NCBI GenBank assembly: GCA_965223215.1
Contig: CBDCVZ010000010.1
Span: forward strand, 806,001-870,000
Reading direction: 5' to 3'
Length of the DNA: 64,000 bases
Origin: JABDMH01 sp965223215
GTDB taxonomy: Bacteria; Bacteroidota; Bacteroidia; Chitinophagales; Saprospiraceae
Made by a program: the position numbers and the translations under genes
Shown here: positions 55,100-64,000 of the stretch, piece after piece
How the letters are laid out: each line of letters opens with the position of its first letter
Numbering within the stretch: the stretch's first letter is position 1
Notes under the pieces: generated by a model
The model's database searches: none
What the model was told of the DNA's origin: nothing
What the model saw: only the letters and a program-made list of their open reading frames with translations

Positions 55100-55285
55100 C
55101 TAGGGATCTTCTGTCGGGCGACCATGGTCCTCAGCTCCCTCCTCACCCTGGAACAGGTGCGAGGTAATGCGCTCATCAATTTCGTGAAGAATCTTGGCGG
55201 CCCATTCTGCCACGGTCCGAACCTCGTCTAACTTTGGTCGACGTACAACTTTGATCAAATTATGCTTAGCTACTTTTCGAGACAT
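55100..55285 (-). CDS. Small protein translationally coupled to response regulator
   Basis: A 61-residue basic-then-acidic protein (MSRKVAKHNLIKVVRRPKLD). Its ATG overlaps the stop of the response regulator as ATGA, the main argument for a real gene. No family recognised. It might be a small partner of the regulator. Confidence 0.5.
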   Translation of the reverse strand: MSRKVAKHNLIKVVRRPKLDEVRTVAEWAAKILHEIDERITSHLFQGEEGAEDHGRPTEDP

Positions 55286-55902
55286 CAACTGCTTAGAATT
55301 TTCATGATTTTTTTCATCGCTCCTACCCTATTTTGCACCTGCATCTTCGAAAAAATATTTCTAATGTGAGATTTGACCGTATTGAGAGAGATAAACTTTG
55401 TCTGGACGATCTGATCGTTGCTCAGTCCGTCCTTGATGGCAAGTAAAATCTCGAATTCGCGATCGGTAAGCTCTTCGCTCAAATGCCGATCCATTTTTTC
55501 CTTGGAGATCATAAACTGATTTTGACTTATGGCGTGGCGATGTAGGGCGATTTCAATTCCAGACAATAGATCAGCTTCTGTGAAAGGTTTGACTATATAG
55601 CCAAATGGCTCCACATGCTTTGCCCTTTCCAACGTAGACCGATCTGAAAAAGAAGTCAAAAAAACGAAGGGAACATCTCTACGCTTCCTCACCACCTCGG
55701 CCACTTCGATGCCATCCCTTGCTCCCTCTATCGATATGTCGCAAAGCACGAGATCGACCGTGTGATGTGACAGATAGTCGATGGCCTTCGCACTCTGCCC
55801 GACATATTTGGGCACCTGGTAGCCTAAATCCCTGAGGGTATCACACAAGTCTTCCGCAATGATGGGCTCATCTTCTACTACGAATATCACCTTGCCTTTC
55901 AT
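55285..55902 (-). CDS. REC-LuxR response regulator 2
   Basis: A 205-residue response regulator. Receiver domain: FVVEDEPIIAEDL, phosphoacceptor D55 in LCDISIEG, T/S in LTSFSDRSTL and K in YIVKPFTEADL. The C-terminal LuxR HTH is LTDREFEILLAIKDGLSNDQ followed by FISLNTVKSHIRNIFSKM. It is a paralogue of the gene 90 bp upstream, identical in architecture and in D55. There is no adjacent histidine kinase. Confidence 0.9.
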   Translation of the reverse strand: MKGKVIFVVEDEPIIAEDLCDTLRDLGYQVPKYVGQSAKAIDYLSHHTVDLVLCDISIEGARDGIEVAEVVRKRRDVPFVFLTSFSDRSTLERAKHVEPFGYIVKPFTEADLLSGIEIALHRHAISQNQFMISKEKMDRHLSEELTDREFEILLAIKDGLSNDQIVQTKFISLNTVKSHIRNIFSKMQVQNRVGAMKKIMKILSS

Positions 55903-55992
55903 TCGATTGCTTTCTACAAATGTATTTTGGAAGCAATTGAATTCAACTACACTGCAGGGTAGTTTTAGAGGAGAAGGTGGAGTCTCTAGTCT

Positions 55993-56607
55993 TCAGCGAC
56001 TAAGCAATTTTATGATTTTATGCAGTGCACCGGCGCGATTAGAAACTTCCAATTTGACAAATATATTACGGACATGGAATTTCACGGTATTTAAAGAAAT
56101 AAAACGTTTTTCCACAATTTCTTTATTGTTAAGGCCACTCGCAATATCGACCAAAATCTCAAACTCTCGGTGTGACAATTCATCCATTGCAATCGCATCA
56201 ATCTTTTCTTTAGTGATGGCCAACGAGTCAAGTTTTTGCTGATGCTTGTAAAAAGCCATTTCAATCGCACTCTGAATGTCCTGTGCTGTAAAGGGTTTAA
56301 CGATGTATCCGTATGGCAGCGTCTTTTTTGCGCGATCTAGCGTGGAGCGATCTGCTAATGAAGTGAGAAAAATAAAAGGAATCTCTTCTTCGAGAAACAT
56401 TGCTGCCACTTCAATTCCATCTTTTTCGCCTTTGATCCGAATATCACATAGCACAATATCTGGTCGATGGCTGGATAAAAAATCAATCGCCCTTTCACTA
56501 CTGGCAGCCGAACCCAGCACACGATATCCCATATCATTCAGTTTTTCAGCAATATCTTCGGCGATTAGTCCTTCGTCTTCTACTATGAATACCGAAATAT
56601 CTGACAT
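55993..56607 (-). CDS. REC-LuxR response regulator 1
   Basis: A 204-residue response regulator with FIVEDEGLIAEDIA, phosphoacceptor D55 in LCDIRIKG, LTSLADRSTL and YIVKPFTAQDI, followed by HTH LSHREFEILVDIASGLNNKE and FISLNTVKFHVRNIF. It is the first of two tandem paralogues and divergent from the TPR-CHAT gene. No sensor kinase is seen in the window near it. Confidence 0.9.
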   Translation of the reverse strand: MSDISVFIVEDEGLIAEDIAEKLNDMGYRVLGSAASSERAIDFLSSHRPDIVLCDIRIKGEKDGIEVAAMFLEEEIPFIFLTSLADRSTLDRAKKTLPYGYIVKPFTAQDIQSAIEMAFYKHQQKLDSLAITKEKIDAIAMDELSHREFEILVDIASGLNNKEIVEKRFISLNTVKFHVRNIFVKLEVSNRAGALHKIIKLLSR

Positions 56608-56790
56608 TTGTAAGGGATCTGATCCTGGGCCGCTATAAAGTTAAGATAATCAAGTTCTATCCGTATCATTGGCATTAATTATCACTAAATGCACAGAAAT
56701 AGGTCGTAGGGAAGGATCACAAAATGTCAAACAGCCAAAAAGCTCATCAATGATGACCTTTTTAATTTTTTGGAAGAAACCATTGACTCG

Positions 56791-59700
56791 ATGAAACTTA
56801 GTCCAGCAAGGCGGTATTTTACGACCTGTGTCCTGGCAGTCTTCGCCTGGGCAAATCTATCCCAGATTACCGCCCAAGGAGACGCTGCGGGAGAGATTGA
56901 GAAACTTCTGGACATCGCTCAAGTATTTGAAGAAGGAGATAAACCGGACTCTGCTTCCATTTTTTACCGAGAGGCTCTGGCCATGGCGTCAGAAATCAAT
57001 GATTGGGATCTTCTCTTGCAAGCTTCTTTGGGTCACTACGGCTGCTTGGTCTTGCAATTTCACCTGGATTCTGCTTTACAGGCCATCGAACAGTTGATGG
57101 TCAAGATACCAGAGACATATTCGAATGAGCTCTATCTGGCCAAATTATTCGATCTAAAAGCCAAAGCATACCATCGTAAGGGAGGTTATCACGAAGCGTT
57201 GGAGGCAACCGTACATGCCCACCGGATCAAATCGGGGATAGGTGCCGACAGGCATGAGATCATGCAAACCTTAGATCTCCAGGGTGATGCTTATCGATCA
57301 TTGGATCAGATGGAGAATGCGAGAAATTCATACGAGCTGGCCCTGGCCTTGAATCGAGAAGATGCAGGACTTGAACGGTCAGTCGGTGTGGCCGCTCTAT
57401 TAGCAGATCTTGCCATTCTGGATCGTATTGAAGGCGACTACGAGCGAGCTATCAAACGCTATCAGGAGGCACAAAATATCATTGAGAATTTGCCGGGAGA
57501 TCATTGGAGCACACTGGCTTCAGTTTTCAATGGTCTCGGTATCATCTATGCTACGATTGGAAATCATCCACTGGCGCTACAATATTTTGAAAAACTGCTG
57601 GCGACCGATCTTAAACGTCTAAAACCCACCGACCCAGACCTTGCTCGAAGCTATACGAACCTGGCGATTATCCACGAAATAATGGGTGATCTTGTGCAGT
57701 CTGTCTCGCTGCATGAGCAGGCACTGGCCATCAAACTTGAAACCCTGGGTGAAGATCATCCCAGTCTGCTCTATGACTATAAGGGTCTTGCTACCGTATA
57801 CAGCAATATTGGAGACATTGATCAAACCCTCTTATACCTGCACAAAACCGAGCCCTTGGAAGCGAAGCATATGGGGCCGGATAGCCGAAATCTGGCCATG
57901 AGCCATAATTTAATGGGTAGCAGCTATCGAATCAAGAGAGATTTTGCTCAGGCCATCAAATACTTAAAAAGCGCTGAAGAAATCATCAGCGCCCGAGACC
58001 CCAATGATCCACAGGCGGGAGCCATCTATCACAACCTGTCCAGCTATTATTTGGACCATGAAATGTATGTAGAATCTGAGGCCTATGCTAGAAAAGCCCT
58101 TGAAGCAAACTCAGCTAACTTTGGTCACATTCACCCACACGTTGCAGGCAACCATGAAATGCTGGGTATTATCTTCGAAAAGCAAGGCAACCTCCAACTT
58201 GCTAAATCGCATTTTGAAAAATCACTTGAAATCAACCTGCGAGTGGACGGAAAAGCCCACCGAAATGTGGCAGGAGCATATGCTAAGCTGGCCAACAATG
58301 CACGGCTTTTGGGTAATTTTTCACGCAGTTTGCAATATGCCCAAGCTGGCATTATCGCCGGGTCAGAAACTTTCCAGGATACGAATGCACAACACAACCC
58401 AGAAGTTAGTGATATCCCGATCCCCAAGGATATGGCTAGCATTCTAACCATCAAGGCCCGAGCATTTGTTGACCTATTCTCTCAATCCAAAAATGTTGGC
58501 CATCTGCAGCACGGTTTAGAAGCATTTGAAGTGGCCATTCATTGTATTTCGGAGGCTCAGTTTAGTTATCAATCGAGAGGATCGGTCGCTCACTTAAAGG
58601 AGACATTTTCTGCCACCTATGAGCATGCCATCGAAGCTTGTTACCTATTGTACGAAAAGGAGGGCGATGAGATATACATTGACAAAGCACTACAATTTGG
58701 GGAGCTCAGTAAAGCGACCTTACTGGTGGCTGCACTCAATGAATCTCGGGCCAGGCAATTCAGCGGAATTCCGGATTCCCTTTTGCAGAGAGAACTGAGT
58801 TTACGTCGTGACATTTCTTATTTCCACCAGTTACTCCTTTCAGACGAAATTCCGAAAGACTCTTTGACCGTCCTATCAGCAGAGATATTTCATTTAAAAC
58901 AAAGCTATGATCTGTTGATCCGGGAATTTGAAAATAATTACCCTCAGTATTTTGCATTAAAATTTGATCGACACACAGCCTCCCTTGACGATCTCAGAAG
59001 GAATATTCTAGGAGACGGTGAAACCCTAATTTCGTACTTCGCGGGTGAAAATAACTACTTTGGAATTGCCATAGGCCAGCATACTTCAGATTTCTTCCGC
59101 ATCGCAGAATCTTCCGAACTGGCAGATTGTGTTACCAATTTGACGGCCCGGTTAAAAAACAAGAATTCGGACTTGGATTCATTTCTCATACTGAGCCAAA
59201 AATTATTTGAAATACTCATCAGTCCAATCCGCTCAGAATTATTAGACAAAAAACTGGCGATCGTCCCCGATGGGGTCCTTAACTACTTACCATTCGAAAT
59301 ACTGATTCCAACGGACCCAATTCATGATAATCAATTCACCTTCGATTTGCCATATTTATTTACCAGGCATGCCATGAGCTATGCTTATTCTGCCACTTTT
59401 CTCAAACAAATGATGGTCGGTAAGACACAGCGAGATAATCAACCCAAATTTCTTGCTTATGCACCAATATTTGTGAATCGAGATGAAGAAGGAGTATCTA
59501 CCAATCAGCCATTGGCCAAGACACTCGCTCCCTATCGTGGTGAACTGACCGAACTATCAGGTGCTCGCGATGAAGTCACTGCACTCTCCCAATATTTCAA
59601 GGGCAAATTTCTTGAAGACAGATTGGCCACAGAACATCACTTCAAGATAAATGCTACACATTTCGGCATTCTTCATCTCGCGACCCATGCCATCATCGAC

Positions 59701-60237
59701 GACCTCAATCCCATGAATTCAAAACTGCTGTTTACACTCAATGAAGACAGTCTTGAGGACGGTGATTTACATGCCTGGGAAATATTTAATATGGACCTGA
59801 ATGCTCAGATGGCGGTGCTGTCAGCGTGCAACACGGGATTCGGGAAAATTCAGAAGGGGGAAGGCGTCATGAGTATTGGTCGTGCATTTGCTTACGCTGG
59901 ATGTCCAAGCGTAGTGATGAGCCTATGGCCAGCACAAGACAAAATCACCAGTTCAATGATGACGGCATTCTATCGGCATTTGTCACTGGGCCAAACCAAA
60001 GACCAGGCACTACGCCAGGCGAAATTGGACTACTTGCAGCATGGAGAAGATTTTAATTTACATCCATTTTATTGGGCTGGCTTTATTGTGCAAGGAAATA
60101 CGCGAAGTCTTACCATCCGGCCGACATCTAATTGGCATTGGTTTTTTATGGTCTTAATTATTTTGGTCACCTTCTTACTTAGCAAGAGAAACAGGCCTTT
60201 TCTGACCATCATGCACAGGAATAAAAAAACTGGATAA
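56791..60237 (+). CDS. TPR-CHAT domain protein with signal peptide and C-terminal membrane anchor
   Basis: A 1,148-residue protein. The N-terminal ~28 residues form a signal or anchor (TCVLAVFAWANLSQITAQ), then at least nine TPR units (about 35-560), such as LADLAILDRIEGDYERAIKRY and NLAIIHEIMGDLVQSVSLHE. A CHAT protease-like domain follows (~800-1100) with catalytic H966 in HLATHAIIDD and C1013 in SACNTGFGK, then a transmembrane helix (WFFMVLIILVTFLL) near the end. CHAT domains are caspase-like. The start ATG is at 56791. Topology suggests CHAT in the periplasm if both hydrophobic ends insert. Target unknown. Confidence 0.88.
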   Translation: MKLSPARRYFTTCVLAVFAWANLSQITAQGDAAGEIEKLLDIAQVFEEGDKPDSASIFYREALAMASEINDWDLLLQASLGHYGCLVLQFHLDSALQAIEQLMVKIPETYSNELYLAKLFDLKAKAYHRKGGYHEALEATVHAHRIKSGIGADRHEIMQTLDLQGDAYRSLDQMENARNSYELALALNREDAGLERSVGVAALLADLAILDRIEGDYERAIKRYQEAQNIIENLPGDHWSTLASVFNGLGIIYATIGNHPLALQYFEKLLATDLKRLKPTDPDLARSYTNLAIIHEIMGDLVQSVSLHEQALAIKLETLGEDHPSLLYDYKGLATVYSNIGDIDQTLLYLHKTEPLEAKHMGPDSRNLAMSHNLMGSSYRIKRDFAQAIKYLKSAEEIISARDPNDPQAGAIYHNLSSYYLDHEMYVESEAYARKALEANSANFGHIHPHVAGNHEMLGIIFEKQGNLQLAKSHFEKSLEINLRVDGKAHRNVAGAYAKLANNARLLGNFSRSLQYAQAGIIAGSETFQDTNAQHNPEVSDIPIPKDMASILTIKARAFVDLFSQSKNVGHLQHGLEAFEVAIHCISEAQFSYQSRGSVAHLKETFSATYEHAIEACYLLYEKEGDEIYIDKALQFGELSKATLLVAALNESRARQFSGIPDSLLQRELSLRRDISYFHQLLLSDEIPKDSLTVLSAEIFHLKQSYDLLIREFENNYPQYFALKFDRHTASLDDLRRNILGDGETLISYFAGENNYFGIAIGQHTSDFFRIAESSELADCVTNLTARLKNKNSDLDSFLILSQKLFEILISPIRSELLDKKLAIVPDGVLNYLPFEILIPTDPIHDNQFTFDLPYLFTRHAMSYAYSATFLKQMMVGKTQRDNQPKFLAYAPIFVNRDEEGVSTNQPLAKTLAPYRGELTELSGARDEVTALSQYFKGKFLEDRLATEHHFKINATHFGILHLATHAIIDDLNPMNSKLLFTLNEDSLEDGDLHAWEIFNMDLNAQMAVLSACNTGFGKIQKGEGVMSIGRAFAYAGCPSVVMSLWPAQDKITSSMMTAFYRHLSLGQTKDQALRQAKLDYLQHGEDFNLHPFYWAGFIVQGNTRSLTIRPTSNWHWFFMVLIILVTFLLSKRNRPFLTIMHRNKKTG

Positions 60238-60264
60238 AGATTCCAATGCTCCTTATCCAGTTTT
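60226..60264 (+). terminator. Rho-independent terminator overlapping the stop codon
   Basis: A perfect 12-bp stem, AAAACTGGATAA (60226-60237) with TTATCCAGTTTT (60253-60264), loop 15 nt, and a short T-run. The left arm includes the TPR-CHAT stop codon. Confidence 0.85.
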
Positions 60265-60655
60265 ACATCTTTATCTGACCGATGCAATGAATTACTGCAT
60301 CACATTTCGATATTAACAAATCAACTTTGCAGGTTAAATGACGCACTAATGGTGCTGAACATTTCTTTCGTTAAACGAAATTGTCAGACTTAAATGTCCT
60401 TTCGCTAACTTGGCAAAGAAGATGAATCCTCTTTGCCAATGAATGGTATGGTGGACTCATATTTAATAAATTTATTTTGTGCTTTTAAACACACGAATTC
60501 CAAAATTAAGGTCTTCGTACTTGAATTCCGAATGTACTAATTTTGAATAGTAAGATAATATTTCGGCACCGAATTGTCAACCCCATTTGGGAAGTTTTTA
60601 TCAACATTCAGTTGATAAATTCGTATGTATGCAGTTAGAGATCTTGGCTTAGAAA
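60265..60655. other. Intergenic region with inverted repeats
   Basis: These 391 bp have no gene. Two short palindromes occur: TTTCGTTAAACGAAA (60366-60380) and a 9-bp inverted repeat at 60597-60619. A promoter for the methyltransferase gene must lie here. Confidence 0.5.
60597..60619. promoter_or_regulatory. 9-bp perfect inverted repeat, possible operator
   Basis: TTTATCAAC (60597-60605) and GTTGATAAA (60611-60619) flank a 5-nt spacer, 36 nt upstream of the methyltransferase start. The size and position fit an operator or the start of a hairpin in the leader. Confidence 0.45.
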
Positions 60656-61198
60656 ATGACGCATGAAGAAATAAAGACGCTCATTAAACCCGGAGTGGTC
60701 AATCAGGGCTTGGTCTGGGCTGATTTGGGAGCAGGATCAGGTAATTTCACGATGGCACTGGATGACCTGCTGGGGTTTGAAGGAACCATCTTTGCCGTTG
60801 ATCGAAAGCTGGATATTCTGCGTGAGCGTCTTCGTAGACAGTACGTGAGGTCTCAAATTCACTGTTTGGAGGCTGATCTCCACGAATCTCAGACCATGCT
60901 GCCACTCCTGGATGGCGTGCTGATGGCCAATACCTTACACTATGTTAAAGATCAAAGTTCTTTTTTGGCCAAAATACTACCCCTACTTAAGAAAGGCGGT
61001 GCATTCATCCTGGTTGAGTATGATAGAGAGGATGATAGTCAGTGGGTTCCCTATCCCATTTCCTTTGTCACCTGGCAGCGACTTGCCCTTAAGGTGGGCC
61101 TGTCACTACCCGTTGAGCTGGGCAGAGTACCTTCCATCTATGCAAATAGGTCTATCTATGCAGCTGTCAGTCAGTGGGGATCAACCATGCCAGCCTGA
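60656..61198 (+). CDS. Class I SAM-dependent methyltransferase
   Basis: A 180-residue methyltransferase. SAM motif I is WADLGAGSGNFTMAL, motif II has IFAVDRKLDIL, and the post-motif GAFILVEYDREDDS follows. The size and motifs suit a small-molecule or phospholipid-type enzyme of the UbiE kind, but no substrate can be assigned. Stands alone after the inverted repeat. Confidence 0.85.
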   Translation: MTHEEIKTLIKPGVVNQGLVWADLGAGSGNFTMALDDLLGFEGTIFAVDRKLDILRERLRRQYVRSQIHCLEADLHESQTMLPLLDGVLMANTLHYVKDQSSFLAKILPLLKKGGAFILVEYDREDDSQWVPYPISFVTWQRLALKVGLSLPVELGRVPSIYANRSIYAAVSQWGSTMPA

Positions 61199-61338
61199 CG
61201 GACCAAGCAGAGATCGAGATCAACGTCCACCATAAAATGGCCCACCATACCCTAAATCGTAATGAACCGCAGGCATTAGGATGGTTTGCAGGCATCAATA
61301 TGGAATGCTACTTTTGATGGAGCGAATGAGTTGCCTGC

Positions 61339-62736
61339 ATGACGAAGAAACGACGCCTTTGTGCAATCATGTTTACGGATATTTCGGGATTTTCTGCGAT
61401 GATGCAGGAAAACGAAGCTTATGCACGTCAAATTCTGCAACGTCATCGCCAGGTGATTGAAACGACACATAAGCGATTTGATGGCGATGTTCTGCAGTTT
61501 TTTGGTGATGGTACCTTGAGTATATTCGACAGCGCGGTATCTGCTGTTGAGTGTGCCGTAGAAATGCAAATTGATCTTCGCAAGGAGCCTGAGGTACCGC
61601 TCAGAATTGGCATTCACACCGGAGATATTACTTATGATGAAAACGGTGCCTTCGGAGATGGCGTAAATGTGGCCTCGAGAGTGGAAAACCTGTGTGAAAA
61701 AGGCTCCGTTTATATGACCGCAAAGGTATATGACGATATCAAAAACCACACTTGGCTTAAGGCGGTGAATCTGGGTTCATTCAACCTGCGCAACATTCAG
61801 GCTCCAATGGTCATTTATGCAGTAAATAGTAAGGGACTGCCCATTCCCTCAACACGCAAAATTGCCACTAAACTGCAATCTGAGTCTGCGGTACAAAAAG
61901 TGGTCGAAGAGCCCGCACAAGCGGTTGAGATGGTTCACGATGAGCAAGATTTAGTGCCTCCCTTGGGTCTTAAAAAGAAGAATACAGCTGTTTTGCTGGC
62001 TTTTTTTCTTGGTTTTTTTGGAGCTCACAAATTTTATCTGGGCCGTCGATTTGCCGGAGTGTTGTACTTCGGCCTGTTTGTCTTATCGCTCATAGCTACC
62101 GTTGAAGAGGGGTTTCCTTTTGTGGCCATCTTTTGTACGGCCATTATAGTACAGGCCATATTATTGGCAGTAATGCCAAAACCAGAATTTGACGCAAAGT
62201 ATAACCACGGGGCGATTGTCAAGAAGCGCATTGTTGCCAAGAGAAAAACAAAACAGATCACTCCTCGCAAAGACCCAATCGAAAATCTGCTTGAAAGAGG
62301 TTTGCGCAAATTTAAAGCTAAGCGATATGCTCAGGCCATTAATTACTTTGACCACGTTTTGGATTTTGACAAAAACCACGGAGAAGCTCATTTCTATTTG
62401 GCCTGCTGCTTTTCAAAATCGAGGCAAAAGGAAGATGCACTTTATCACCTCGAAGCTGCCCTTGCCTCGGGTTTTGTAAATAAAGATGATGTGATAAAGG
62501 AGCCAACTCTCCGGTACGTTAGAAACCTTGCTGAATATAAGGGAGTCACTCCATCACATGAAGTAGCAACCAATAAACCCAAAGCCTTGCCCGAACCAAA
62601 ACCAGATCTTCTCGATGATGCATTCGATCCACTCATCCTTGAGAAAATCGAATTACTCGGTGAAAAACTCGGAAAGGGAGAGTTGACTCAGCAACAATTT
62701 CAACTTGAAAAGGAGAAGATTCTAAGAGGCGGATAA
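61339..62736 (+). CDS. Class III cyclase with TM2, TPR and SHOCT-like domains
   Basis: A 465-residue multidomain protein. Residues ~1-165 are a class III nucleotide cyclase: metal-binding D14 in FTDISGFS and D57 in FFGDGTLS, with N110 and R114 in GVNVASRVE. The usual purine-specifying lysine in this region appears as Q53. Two membrane helices of a TM2 domain (~212-280, FFGAHKFYLGRR) follow, then a TPR-like segment (~310-380) and a C-terminal SHOCT-like helix (LLGEKLGKGELTQQQF). The cytosolic cyclase is thus tethered by TM2. Product and trigger unknown. Confidence 0.85.
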   Translation: MTKKRRLCAIMFTDISGFSAMMQENEAYARQILQRHRQVIETTHKRFDGDVLQFFGDGTLSIFDSAVSAVECAVEMQIDLRKEPEVPLRIGIHTGDITYDENGAFGDGVNVASRVENLCEKGSVYMTAKVYDDIKNHTWLKAVNLGSFNLRNIQAPMVIYAVNSKGLPIPSTRKIATKLQSESAVQKVVEEPAQAVEMVHDEQDLVPPLGLKKKNTAVLLAFFLGFFGAHKFYLGRRFAGVLYFGLFVLSLIATVEEGFPFVAIFCTAIIVQAILLAVMPKPEFDAKYNHGAIVKKRIVAKRKTKQITPRKDPIENLLERGLRKFKAKRYAQAINYFDHVLDFDKNHGEAHFYLACCFSKSRQKEDALYHLEAALASGFVNKDDVIKEPTLRYVRNLAEYKGVTPSHEVATNKPKALPEPKPDLLDDAFDPLILEKIELLGEKLGKGELTQQQFQLEKEKILRGG

Positions 62737-62749
62737 ATACAACTCAATC

Positions 62750-64000
62750 ATGCATTCCTCAAGCTCAATCCACACTATGATAGGTCTTAGTGTGCTTTTT
62801 AGCACCTTTCTCAATATTTATTCCCATGCTCATCAAAGCATCAATCCAGACAGTCTAACCTTACATCAGCTTTTTGCCGAGCATGATGCGTGGAGGAAAT
62901 CAAATAGCGACAAACTCTATCCTGATGTTTTGCCCACTGCCCAATTAAGGACAGCAGACACCCTAAATTCTCTGCTTGATCGACTACATACTATAAACTT
63001 CAAATCCCTCAAGAGAGCCGATCAAATTAATTATCGAGTTTTTGAATATATCCTTAAAAATCGTAGGGACCTGATAAATTTTGAAATGTACCTCATCCCA
63101 TTTAATGCAGAGGGTGGATTTTACAATGAACTGACCGGCGCGGTTCGACGTGCACAATTTCAAGCGGTAAAAGATGTCGAAGAATATCTTGATCGACTTA
63201 AGGCTTATCCCAATTATTTAAAAGATAATATTTCCCTATTAAAGATTGGTATGGCCAAAGGAATCGTATCGTCAAAATTAATTGCGCGTAATTATGCCGT
63301 ATTAATCGAGCCCTTTATCGACCTTAACTTATCTAAAAATACCTTATTTAAACCTTTTGCCGAGCGACCGAAATCTATTTCAGAAGCGAAATGGGCAGAT
63401 CTATCCAAAAAGGGAGCATCTCTCATTCAAGATGGTATCATCCCCACTTACCTGACCCTTGATTCCTTTATGCAAGAATCCTATATACCGGCAGCCAGGG
63501 ATAAGCCAGGTATTTCAGGAGTGCCTCACGGTCGAGAGATTTATGCGCAGAGAATAGCATACTTTACGAGCCTTGACTTGAATCCTGATCAAGTTTTTCA
63601 GAGAGGTCAAGAAGAGGTTGCTCGAATCAGAACGGAAATGGAAGGGATCATTTCTGGACTCCAATTCGAAGGCACTTTTGCCGAATTCCTAGACTTTCTA
63701 CGGACGGATCCTCAATTTTATGCGAGCACACCCAAGTCTTTATTGATGCATGCATCTTACATCGCTAAGAAAATTGATGGCTTGCTGCCCAAATATTTTG
63801 ACCATCTGCCTCGACTGCCATATGGGGTGCAGCCCGTACCAGAGGCCCTTGCCCCCAATTATACTGGTGGTCGGTATTCAGGTGGATCCTGGGAAAACCA
63901 CCGCGCTGGGAATTACTGGGTGAATACCTACAAATTGGAAAGCCGGCCACTCTACGTTTTGCCAGCACTGACACTGCATGAAGCGGTACCGGGACATCAT
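62750..64000 (+). CDS. DUF885 family zinc-peptidase-like protein, cut by window edge
   Basis: The first 417 codons of a gene that continues beyond the window. The N-terminus contains a hydrophobic segment (MIGLSVLFSTFLNIYSHA) that could be a signal peptide; an alternative ATG at 62777 removes nine residues. The matching parts include NFEMYLIPFNAEGGFYNEL, GSWENHRAGNYWVNTY and the metal motif LHEAVPGHH right at the window end, which are hallmarks of DUF885, thought to be M32-like or related metallopeptidases. The catalytic centre is partly outside the window. Confidence 0.88.
   Translation, partial: MHSSSSIHTMIGLSVLFSTFLNIYSHAHQSINPDSLTLHQLFAEHDAWRKSNSDKLYPDVLPTAQLRTADTLNSLLDRLHTINFKSLKRADQINYRVFEYILKNRRDLINFEMYLIPFNAEGGFYNELTGAVRRAQFQAVKDVEEYLDRLKAYPNYLKDNISLLKIGMAKGIVSSKLIARNYAVLIEPFIDLNLSKNTLFKPFAERPKSISEAKWADLSKKGASLIQDGIIPTYLTLDSFMQESYIPAARDKPGISGVPHGREIYAQRIAYFTSLDLNPDQVFQRGQEEVARIRTEMEGIISGLQFEGTFAEFLDFLRTDPQFYASTPKSLLMHASYIAKKIDGLLPKYFDHLPRLPYGVQPVPEALAPNYTGGRYSGGSWENHRAGNYWVNTYKLESRPLYVLPALTLHEAVPGHH

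Overview
The window is about 45% GC chromosomal DNA from a member of the Bacteroidota. The evidence is three proteins with type IX secretion (T9SS) C-terminal sorting domains (4530, 44490 and 53573), a TlpA-like thioredoxin with a DUF4369-type N-terminus, LytS/LytTR regulation, a DUF3822 gene next to rsmD, many lipoproteins, and few Shine-Dalgarno sequences. The mix of large secreted modular proteins, a TPR-CHAT protein and a helical family of unknown function suggests the Saprospiria, but this is an inference that only a tree could settle.

Layout. 0-7.4 kb: a divergent pair of paralogous small secreted proteins, a long gene-poor stretch, an ABC export operon (ATPase plus two permeases), a T9SS cargo gene whose sorting tail is thrown out of frame, a GNAT acetyltransferase and a decayed thioredoxin-gene fragment. 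7.4-14.3 kb: a 2-hydroxyacid dehydrogenase, a TetR regulator with a palindromic operator at its start codon, lipoproteins, a TlpA-like thioredoxin, pyrR-pyrB, and a secreted avidin-family protein. 14.3-22 kb: housekeeping genes (glnS, argS, rsmD, a DUF3822 gene, tsaD) and a DUF697-SHOCT protein.

22.4-23.7 kb: a complete ISL3-family insertion sequence with 23-bp inverted ends and a perfect 8-bp target duplication. Its transposase is split by a -1 shift at a nine-A run. It sits between a 2.0-kiloresidue alpha-2-macroglobulin-like lipoprotein gene and a terminator-like hairpin. 29.8-41.5 kb: metabolic genes (FAD oxidoreductase, YjbR, pyrF, NifU-like, Mrp ATPase, nitrilase, ABC-F, YqgE, fabD, folE). 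Among them is one continuous reading frame joining RibF (riboflavin kinase/FAD synthetase) to a family 2 glycosyltransferase, coupled to an RluA-type pseudouridine synthase.

41.8-64 kb: a LytS/LytTR two-component pair with a fructosamine-kinase-like gene, a dockerin-bearing T9SS protein, a helical-repeat protein coupled to a LOG-family protein, a Tat-exported Gfo/Idh/MocA oxidoreductase, two tandem orphan REC-LuxR response regulators divergent from a TPR-CHAT protease-like protein, a SAM methyltransferase, a cyclase-TM2-TPR-SHOCT multidomain protein, and a DUF885 zinc-peptidase-like gene cut by the window end. I saw no rRNA, tRNA, CRISPR array, prophage or canonical defence island. The most notable items are the RibF-glycosyltransferase fusion, the avidin homologue, the intact IS with its slippage site, the broken T9SS tail, and the CHAT/orphan-regulator and cyclase-TM2 loci.
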